The position numbers and the translations under genes were made by a program. The notes under the pieces were generated by a model, which saw only the letters and a program-made list of their open reading frames with translations, did no database searches and was not told where the DNA came from. From Nocardia tengchongensis (lineage in GTDB: Bacteria > Actinomycetota > Actinomycetes > Mycobacteriales > Mycobacteriaceae): a stretch of 64,000 bases of DNA. Of the stretch, positions 56,585 to 64,000 are shown in pieces (the first letter of the stretch is position 1; each line of letters begins with the position of its first letter). The stretch is taken from assembly GCF_018362975.1 (NCBI RefSeq), contig NZ_CP074371.1:6324001-6388000 (forward strand). The letters run 5' to 3'.

Positions 56585-56671
56585 CAACAACACAACGAAA
56601 GTTGTTCTAGCGCACTAGATCTGGCGCACATTCCCGGGCATGTCGGCTCGAATTCGCGGTACCTTTGCAGG

Positions 56672-56983
56672 GTGACCATGTTGCTCAGCGCCTTCCACGA
56701 CACTGTGCTCTCCCAGTACGATTTCGCGTCTTCCCAGCTCGCCCAGCTCGGTAACCCGACGCCGGAGACACCCCCGGTGGCGGACAAACTCATGAAACTG
56801 GTGCGCTACTTCACCTGGTTCGTCCTGCTCTCGGGCGTCATGGCCATCACCTACGCCGGCGGCCGGTTCGCCTGGGAGAAATGGTCGGGCAGCGGGCTCG
56901 CCTCGCCGAAGATGGTGGCGGGCGCCATGATCGGCGGCATCGTCGCCACCAGCGCGGGCACCATCATGAACGCCGTCCTCTGA
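56672..56983 (+). CDS. Two-TM small protein (VirB2/TrbC-like by shape)
   Basis: 103 residues from GTG 56672 (or ATG 56678). Two hydrophobic helices: FTWFVLLSGVMAITYAGGRF and MVAGAMIGGIVATSAGTIMN. The short size, N-terminal amphipathic helix and TM pair resemble pilin-like subunits of conjugation channels, but there is no decisive motif. Confidence 0.65.
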   Translation: MTMLLSAFHDTVLSQYDFASSQLAQLGNPTPETPPVADKLMKLVRYFTWFVLLSGVMAITYAGGRFAWEKWSGSGLASPKMVAGAMIGGIVATSAGTIMNAVL

Positions 56984-57136
56984 GCCACCACCACACCACC
57001 CGGACCGGGGCCGCCACACGCGGCCCGGACCATGTCCGGGACACGCAGCCCGCCCCCGTTGCGCGCGTGCTGCACCGACTGTCGGTAGGCCCCGCTACGC
57101 TCGTCGAACAGACTGGCGAACACGGGTAGGGCCGCC

Positions 57137-58558
57137 TTGACCACGAGCGACGCACGCACCGCGCGCACCCCGCTGCGCGACGACCCGGCAGACGGGGTCG
57201 ACTTCGGACTCGAGCACGTCCACGAGGTGCTGGCCGAGCTGGCCGCCGAAGTGGCCGCCGACCGGCCCCGCGACGCCGAACTCATCACCTGCCGCCTCGG
57301 ACTGGACGGCGAGAACCCCGAAACCCTGATGCTGCTCGGCGCCCGCTTCGGCGTCTCCCGGGACCGGGCGCGGCAGCTCTACACTCGCGCGGTCGGCACC
57401 ATGCTGCGCCAGACCCTCGCCACCGGCCAGACCGACCTATCGGTATTCGCCGATCGCTACCCCGTCGGCCGCAGCGACGAAGCCCTCGTCCGCACCCTCC
57501 TCGCCGAAACCTATGCCACCGACGGCGATATCGCCGCCCAGGACTGGTCCTACCTCAAACTCCGCCTCGCCGGACACGACCTGCAGGACGCGAAACGCCT
57601 GGCGGGCTTCGTCTTCCAGCGCATCGCCGGTTGGCAGCAGAAGGGCCGCTGGCACCTGATGCCGGTCCCGTCGCACGAGGACGGCACCCGCGCAACAGAA
57701 TCCGGGGCCGCGCAGGCACCCGACGACGGCGCGCGACCGGTTGACCCCGCAGCGCGAACTGCCGACACCACGGCAGGTCGGACGACCCGCGCCACAACGC
57801 AACGCCCGGCCGATACCACGGTAGGCCGGACAACCCGCGCCGCAACGCAACGCCCGGCCGATGCCGCGGCCGGGCGAACGCCCCTCAGCGGGGCGGGGCA
57901 GGGCCCTGCGAGTGACGGGGCCGACGACGTCTGGGCCGCGTGGCTGCGCCGCGTCGAGTGGCCCGAGGGCGGCAACCCGGAGGAGCTGCCCGCGCTCCCC
58001 GCAGGTCGTCTCGACTACGACGACGACAGCCGGGGTCGCATGTACGCCGAAAAGCTCGGCCGCGAAGTCACTTTCGACACCGCGTTGCAGGCCCGGCTGC
58101 TGCGGCTCCTGGACACGAGTCCCCAGGTCCAGTCCTTCCGCGAGCTGCCCACCACCGTCACCTACGACCTGGATGGCAGCGAACGCGTCCACTACCCCAC
58201 CGCCGCAGCCACCTTCACCGACGGCCGCACCGTCCTCATCGACGTCCTCCCCCTCGCCCACACCGCCCTGTACCCACAGCGCACCCGGGCCGCCGCCTCC
58301 CGCGCCCACGCCCACTCCCTCGGCTGGGGCTGGCTCAGCTGGACCGGCAGCCGCCAGGGCATCCCGGAACTGTTGTCGCGCAAGGTGGATGCCCACCACG
58401 AGTCCACGCTGATCAGCCGCCTATCCCGCGGCCCGCTCACCTGGCCGGCCCTCGACACCTTCCGCACCGAGACCGACCTGACCCTGCTGGACCTCGCCGC
58501 GCTGGTCCACCGCCACGACTGGAAATGGCACCGAGGCCCGTTCCGCCTCACCCGTTGA
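57137..58558 (+). CDS. Sigma-like HTH protein with nuclease-like C-terminal domain
   Basis: 473 residues from TTG 57137 (weak ribosome site). N-terminal helix-turn-helix like sigma region 4 (ENPETLMLLGARFGVSRDRA, RQLYTRAVGTMLRQTL). A Thr/Arg/Ala-rich linker holds 16-residue repeats. The C-terminal part TTVTYDLDGSERVHYPTAAA, TFTDGRTVLIDVLPLAHTAL and then SRAHAHSLGWGWLSWTG is laid out like a TnsA-type restriction-fold domain (DxxK/QxK), but the E-x-K acids are replaced (VLIDVLP). So DNA binding by an inactive nuclease fold is likely. Confidence 0.6.
   Translation: MTTSDARTARTPLRDDPADGVDFGLEHVHEVLAELAAEVAADRPRDAELITCRLGLDGENPETLMLLGARFGVSRDRARQLYTRAVGTMLRQTLATGQTDLSVFADRYPVGRSDEALVRTLLAETYATDGDIAAQDWSYLKLRLAGHDLQDAKRLAGFVFQRIAGWQQKGRWHLMPVPSHEDGTRATESGAAQAPDDGARPVDPAARTADTTAGRTTRATTQRPADTTVGRTTRAATQRPADAAAGRTPLSGAGQGPASDGADDVWAAWLRRVEWPEGGNPEELPALPAGRLDYDDDSRGRMYAEKLGREVTFDTALQARLLRLLDTSPQVQSFRELPTTVTYDLDGSERVHYPTAAATFTDGRTVLIDVLPLAHTALYPQRTRAAASRAHAHSLGWGWLSWTGSRQGIPELLSRKVDAHHESTLISRLSRGPLTWPALDTFRTETDLTLLDLAALVHRHDWKWHRGPFRLTR
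57785..57880. repeat. 48-bp tandem repeat in linker
   Basis: Two full copies (57785-57832, 57833-57880) encoding TRATTQRPADTTVGRT and TRAATQRPADAAAGRT, with a partial third (TADTTAGRT) upstream. In frame, so it only changes linker length. Confidence 0.85.
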
Positions 58559-58874
58559 CCCTTTCGCAGGCCGGGAACCCTTGCACTCCCTCGAGGCGCT
58601 CGTCATCCGCGGATGCCGGCGCGCTCGACCCGCCGCCGGTCACGACCTCGTTCCTGACCGCACCCGCCCGGATGCCGGTAACCGATCGACCGAGCCACAC
58701 GCCTCGGAATCTTCCACGATTTCCAGGCGGGCAGCCCCGGCCACGAAGGCGACGCGTGCTCGGGCCCGTCCCGAGCACGCGGATCGGCTTGACGCCGAGC
58801 CTGATCGGGCGGCGGAGCACGCGCCCGGGATCCGAGGGATCTCGCGGGCCAGGCATCGGGCGATGCGGGTGGGG
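58559..58874. other. 316-bp gap without recognised feature
   Basis: No coding frame with normal codon use, RNA or clear hairpin seen. Lies between the converging ends of the HTH protein and the FAD monooxygenase. Confidence 0.5.
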
Positions 58875-60330
<1,456 letters not shown>

Positions 60331-60493
60331 TCATCGCCTTACGGTCGATGATTCTGCGGCACACCCGGGGCCTTGCCGCAAGCCCCCCACTGCGATATAT
60401 GTTGAAGGGGGAGGGGAATTCGGGCGCGCATTCCAGCGTCCGCACGCGCGGCGGCCACCACCCGATCGCGGCGGCCACGACACCCAGAGCCGG

Positions 60494-61465
60494 TTACTTC
60501 AGGACGAGTCCCGCGGCGATGAACGTCACGATCACCATCACCGCGAACCAGGTGATCAGCTGCCAGTGCATGATCGCGGACTTCTGGGCGGCGACGGTCA
60601 GGCGCAAGGTGGCGTCCACGCGGTTGTGGTCGGCGATGCGGCGGCGGGTCTCGGCGAGGTCGTCGGACTGTTGCTGGGCGGCGATCTCGGCGCGTTCCAG
60701 GCGGTGCGTCATGCGCAGCAATTGTTTGGTCTTGTCGCGGGTGGCCTTGCGGGCCAAGGCCAGCGCGGTGCGCTGATTGGTGATCTCCTGACGCTGGCGT
60801 GCGATCACCGCGGCCTGCGTCCGGGTGTGTCGCTCCCAGTCGGTCACCGTCGCCCATCCTCCCGTGTGTTCGTCGCGGCAGCCGAACGCTATCTCGGCAG
60901 CCACCCAGCCCGTGACGAATTCTCCCAGTTCGCAGGCGGATTGGCGGGCCGTCACCACACCACCCGGCCCGGAGACCAGCAATCCACCGGTGACACGATA
61001 TTCGCGGCCGCTCGCGGCGAAATCGTCGAGGCCCAGCGCGGGCAGCTGCGCGGTCCAGAAACCGGGCGGGCAGATCCAGAGGACTTCACCGCAGCCGCCG
61101 GTCCGCAGCTCGGCCGTGATCAGTCGGGCACGCATCAATTCCGGTGGGGCGCTGGATACCTCGATGGCGCAGGTGCGATCACCCTTGCGCCACAACACAT
61201 CCACGGTGTGCGCGCCGACCACCGCGCCCAGACGCACGTCCTCGGCTCCGGCGGCGAGCAGCTGCCCGCGCAACCAGAACTCGAGTCGTCGCACATCCCG
61301 CCGGCAGTCCGCGCAATCGGTTTCCCGGCACCGCTCCCCCGCCGCGTGGCCCTTGCCGTCGGATCCCGGCGAATCGGCAACAGCCGCCACAGGATTCGCG
61401 TGCGGAACCGGATCGGCGAGAGCCACCGACCGGTCCCGACGACCATCCACTCGCCTCATGCTCAC
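60494..61465 (-). CDS. CoiA-like nuclease-fold protein with C-terminal TM anchor
   Basis: 323 residues. A central domain with VDVLWRKGDRTCAIEVSSAP, the D..E-x-S core of CoiA/PD-(D/E)XK-like proteins (usual Lys replaced by Ser), preceded by a CRETDCADC zinc-ribbon-like Cys set. A long coiled coil follows (RQRQEITNQRTALALARKAT, LERAEIAAQQQSDDLAETRR) and one C-terminal TM helix (LITWFAVMVIVTFIAAGLVL). Start GTG 61465 or ATG 61459. Likely a membrane-tethered DNA-related protein; function unknown. Confidence 0.65.
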   Translation of the reverse strand: MSMRRVDGRRDRSVALADPVPHANPVAAVADSPGSDGKGHAAGERCRETDCADCRRDVRRLEFWLRGQLLAAGAEDVRLGAVVGAHTVDVLWRKGDRTCAIEVSSAPPELMRARLITAELRTGGCGEVLWICPPGFWTAQLPALGLDDFAASGREYRVTGGLLVSGPGGVVTARQSACELGEFVTGWVAAEIAFGCRDEHTGGWATVTDWERHTRTQAAVIARQRQEITNQRTALALARKATRDKTKQLLRMTHRLERAEIAAQQQSDDLAETRRRIADHNRVDATLRLTVAAQKSAIMHWQLITWFAVMVIVTFIAAGLVLK

Positions 61466-61775
61466 AAGATCACCCCAGCCACCACACTCACCGCAAGGAC
61501 CGCTTCCGTCTCATCGGAAACCACCAGCCCGTGCCGTCACTTCCAGAGTGCCGCAGCACAGGCACCCACCGGCAGGAAAGCGACCAGATTCGTTACGCAA
61601 CCGCGAGCCGCGTGTGATCAAGCGCGTCGCGGATCGTAATCGTCGACCGCGATACCGAGACCGATCTTCGCACCCCGAACATGATCGTGACCAGCCACGC
61701 CCCGACCGGTCCGTCCGCGATGCCCCCGGTGATGTCCGGGATGCCCGCTCGCGCCGCCGCCGCTACTCTTTCGAA
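61466..61775. other. 310-bp divergent promoter region
   Basis: Between the CoiA-like gene (left) and the MFS exporter (right). No gene or RNA recognised; expected to hold both promoters. Confidence 0.5.
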
Positions 61776-63008
61776 ATGCTTCCGCCGCAGTCCCCGAACC
61801 CGCAGCTCAGCGCGCTACACCCGACCCTGAGGGCGGCGCGCGCCGCCAACTCGGTGGCGTTCGCGCTGCAGGGGTTCTTCCTGGCCGTCATCCTCACCGA
61901 ACTTCCGCAGCAGAAGGACAAATTCGGGCTCACCGACGGCCTGATCGTGGCCTCGGTTGCGATGATCTCGCTGCTCGCCGGGGCCGGCAGCATCACCGCC
62001 GAGCGGATCGCGCTGCGCTGGTCGAGCCGGACCGCACTGCGGATCGGGCTGGCATTGATCGCGGTGGCGGGCGTGGCGATCGCGGTATCACCGAACAAGA
62101 TCGCGCTCTTCGCGGCGCTCGCGGTGTACGGCATCGCACTGGGCATCGTCGACGCCGGAACGAACATGCAGGCGGTGTTCATTCAGCACGGCTATGGCCG
62201 CTTCGTGCTCGTCTCGTTCTATGCGGCCTGGAGCGCGGGATCGATCGCGGGCGCGCTGCTGGTATCGGCGTTCGAGACGCTGGACGTGCCGCTAACGATC
62301 TCCATCCTGATCGCCGCCGCGGTGGTGCTGGCCGGGTGCCTGGCCGCCGGGCCGCGCCTGCTGGGCACCGACGAGGCCGAAGCCGGTCCGGCCGAACAGG
62401 AAACGACCAGTTCGGTGCCAGTGCGCATCTTCTGGATCTTCGGCACGGTGATCGCGCTCGCTTTCGCCATCGACCTCGCGGTCGGCAACTGGTCGGCGCT
62501 CTACCTGAAGGACGAACTGCTGTCGTCCTCCCGGACCGCCGCGCTCGCACTGGCCGCCTATCAGGGCGCTTCGATGCTCGGCCGCCTGACCGGCGATCTG
62601 TGGGTGCGCCGCTTCGGCCCGCGCACCGTGGTGCGGACCGCCGCCGCGGTCGGCTCGATCGGCCTGGTGATCGTGGTGTCCGCGCCGGGACCAGCGGTGG
62701 CGATCCTCGGATTCCTGGTCGCCGGAATCGGCTTGCCGGTGATTGCGCCGTTGTGCTTCAGCGAAGCCGGGCAACTCACCAGTGGCCGCGACCTCGACGC
62801 GCTCATCGCGCGGCTCAACCTGTTCAACTACGCGGGCACCCTGGTCGGCGGCGCGGTGGTGGGCGTGCTCGCCGACGCCGTGAACATGCGGGCCGGATTC
62901 GCGATTCCGCTCGCCTTCGCGGTGCTGCTGATCGGGTTCGCCCGCGTCTTCCACCCGCGCGCCACCACCGCCCCCTCACCCACCGAACCCGCGGCGGAGC
63001 CTGCTTGA
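61776..63008 (+). CDS. MFS transporter (12 TM)
   Basis: 410 residues from ATG 61776. Twelve hydrophobic segments; ARAANSVAFALQGFFLAVIL and LGIVDAGTNMQAVFIQHGYG are typical of the sugar/efflux MFS group with YfkF/YbjJ-like members. FYAAWSAGSIAGALL marks TM5. Probably a proton-coupled exporter. Followed 9 bp later by the GNAT gene, likely one operon. Confidence 0.85.
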   Translation: MLPPQSPNPQLSALHPTLRAARAANSVAFALQGFFLAVILTELPQQKDKFGLTDGLIVASVAMISLLAGAGSITAERIALRWSSRTALRIGLALIAVAGVAIAVSPNKIALFAALAVYGIALGIVDAGTNMQAVFIQHGYGRFVLVSFYAAWSAGSIAGALLVSAFETLDVPLTISILIAAAVVLAGCLAAGPRLLGTDEAEAGPAEQETTSSVPVRIFWIFGTVIALAFAIDLAVGNWSALYLKDELLSSSRTAALALAAYQGASMLGRLTGDLWVRRFGPRTVVRTAAAVGSIGLVIVVSAPGPAVAILGFLVAGIGLPVIAPLCFSEAGQLTSGRDLDALIARLNLFNYAGTLVGGAVVGVLADAVNMRAGFAIPLAFAVLLIGFARVFHPRATTAPSPTEPAAEPA

Positions 63009-63016
63009 CTGGAACC

Positions 63017-63553
63017 ATGAGCGACGCCGTAGCAATCGAACCGGCGGTCACCGACGATGCCGGCGAACTCGCCGCCGTCGCCGCCGTGACCTTCCCCCTG
63101 GCCTGCCCGCCCGGATCCACACCGCAGGACCAGGCCGAGTTCATCGCGGAGGTGCTGTCCGCGGACCGGTTCCGCGAATACCTCGCCGATGCCGACCGGA
63201 GCGTTCTCAAGGCGGTGCTCGACGGCGCGATCGTCGGCTACGCGCTGCTCAACGCCATGCCGCCCGCCGACCCGACCGTCGCCGCCCTCATCACCCAGCG
63301 CCCGGTCGCCGAGCTCAGCAAGATGTACGTGCTGCCGGGCCAGCACGGCAACGGAGCGTCCGCCGCCCTGATGCGCGCCGCGCTGGACGCGGCGCGCACC
63401 GGGGGCGACAGTGCGGTGTGGCTGGGCGTGAACCAGGAGAACGTGCGCGCCCAGCGCTTCTACGGCAAGCACGGCTTCACCGTCGCGGGCACCAAAACGT
63501 TCACCGTCGGCAGCCAGCTGCACCACGACTACGTCATGCTGCACCAGTTCTGA
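63017..63553 (+). CDS. GNAT-family N-acetyltransferase
   Basis: 178 residues from ATG 63017. VAELSKMYVLPGQHGNGASA includes the acetyl-CoA loop (Q-x-x-G-x-A) of GNATs, then WLGVNQENVRAQRFYGKHGF, the classic beta-bulge/helix end. Probably acetylates a small amine; coupled to the exporter upstream, perhaps drug or peptide modification. Confidence 0.92.
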   Translation: MSDAVAIEPAVTDDAGELAAVAAVTFPLACPPGSTPQDQAEFIAEVLSADRFREYLADADRSVLKAVLDGAIVGYALLNAMPPADPTVAALITQRPVAELSKMYVLPGQHGNGASAALMRAALDAARTGGDSAVWLGVNQENVRAQRFYGKHGFTVAGTKTFTVGSQLHHDYVMLHQF

Positions 63554-63565
63554 CCCACGGCCCGA

Positions 63566-64000
63566 TCACGAAGCGCCGGTCGGCAATTCGATACGGCGGC
63601 CCTGGAACCGCTGCCGCATCCGGCGATCGTGCGTCACCAGCACCACCGCGCCGGTGTAGCCGTCCAAGGCCTGCTCCAGATCCTCGACCAGGCCCGGGGA
63701 CAGGTGGTTGGTCGGCTCGTCGAGTAGGAGCAGATCCACCGGATCGGTGACCAGACGGGCCAATTCGACCCGGCGGCGCTGCCCGTAGGACAACTCCCCC
63801 AGCCGCAGACCCAGATCCGCGGGACGGAACAGCCCGAGCGCCAGCAACGCATCGGCATGCTCGTCCGGATAGCCCACCCGCCCGGCCGCGAACGCGTCCA
63901 GCACCGTCTGCTCGGCCGAACCCACCGACTCCTCCTGCCGCAGATGCCCGACCCGGCCGCGCACCGTGACCACACCCGAGTCGGCGGCCAGCTCACCGGC
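63566..64000 (-). CDS. ABC-F ATPase, C-terminal part
   Basis: Partial at the window edge; 145 residues visible. Second nucleotide-binding domain: LGELSYGQRRRVELARLVTD (signature), LLLLDEPTNHLSPGLVEDLE (Walker B), VLVTHDRRMRQRFQG (H-loop). No membrane domain, so an ABC-F (ribosome-protection or EttA-type) protein. The first domain lies outside the window. Confidence 0.88.
   Translation of the reverse strand, partial: AGELAADSGVVTVRGRVGHLRQEESVGSAEQTVLDAFAAGRVGYPDEHADALLALGLFRPADLGLRLGELSYGQRRRVELARLVTDPVDLLLLDEPTNHLSPGLVEDLEQALDGYTGAVVLVTHDRRMRQRFQGRRIELPTGAS

Noticed and set aside
58548..58856. 102-codon minus-strand frame in the gap after the HTH gene
   Set aside because: Arg/Gly/Pro-rich without fold-like pattern, and third-position GC is not above the other positions.

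Overview
The window is high-GC, densely coded actinobacterial DNA. Several things point to a Nocardia-type organism (Nocardiaceae) rather than Streptomyces: type VII secretion (WXG/ESX-like) substrates, a cutinase-family secreted protein, an AccA/AccD/AccE acyl-CoA carboxylase, an XRE-DUF397 pair, and tRNA genes that mostly lack an encoded CCA. This is inference from gene content; no marker gene fixes the genus.

Layout. 1-7.2 kb: end of a DHA2-type drug exporter, a CocE/S15-like hydrolase, small secreted proteins, a HEAT-repeat protein, an IS5-type transposase relic, a phosphoribosyltransferase-hydrolase fusion and an Ig-like protein. 7.5-24.8 kb: a complete type II (aromatic) polyketide cluster. 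A leftward operon encodes KS-alpha, KS-beta, ACP, didomain aromatase/cyclase, metallo-beta-lactamase-fold cyclase, FAD monooxygenase and alpha/beta hydrolase. Around it lie an ActIII-like ketoreductase, an ActVI-A-like SnoaL/NTF2 protein, a nitroreductase, a SARP activator, an HxlR regulator, and a rightward operon AccD-AccE-AccA-hydrolase-malonyl transacylase that would make and load malonyl units. Heptamer direct repeats at 11-bp spacing (SARP-box architecture) lie in front of both the KS operon and the ketoreductase.

24.8-32 kb: tRNA genes (Val-CAC, Gly-GCC, Cys-GCA, Val-GAC, then Gly, Val, Gly) mixed with an amidohydrolase relic, a CPBP protease, a DUF1772 protein, a MarR regulator, a transporter, a hydrolase and an ArsR-type regulator. 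A perfect 152-bp direct repeat carrying promoter plus tRNA-Gly brackets about 1.6 kb. 32-41.8 kb: a small catabolic region (FAH-family hydrolase, haloalkane-dehalogenase-like hydrolase, acyl-CoA synthetase, PucR regulator, AhpD-like protein, AraC regulator) and an orphan EACC1-like protein. 41.9-46.5 kb: a leftward type VII secretion cassette with a candidate membrane-active effector and membrane partner, then small regulators and an XRE-DUF397 pair. 46.6-47.7 kb: a LysE exporter and a guanidine-III riboswitch in front of an SMR (SugE/Gdx) exporter. 47.7-58.6 kb: an envelope/secretion-like cluster with a lipoprotein, an Ala/Gln-rich exported protein, two paralogous membrane-anchored proteins, two P-loop proteins that both lack the Walker-A lysine, a large cutinase, a two-TM protein and an HTH protein with a nuclease-like C-terminus. 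58.9-64 kb: FAD monooxygenase, CoiA-like membrane-anchored protein, MFS exporter, GNAT acetyltransferase and the end of an ABC-F ATPase.

A technical feature runs through the whole window. About twelve otherwise intact genes are broken by short frameshifts, and every one I resolved at base level is repaired by adding one base (once two), usually next to a G or C run. This looks like systematic under-calling in the assembly rather than gene decay, so I annotate most of these as single genes with a marked frameshift. Real damage is seen only in the IS5 relic and the N-terminally truncated amidohydrolase.
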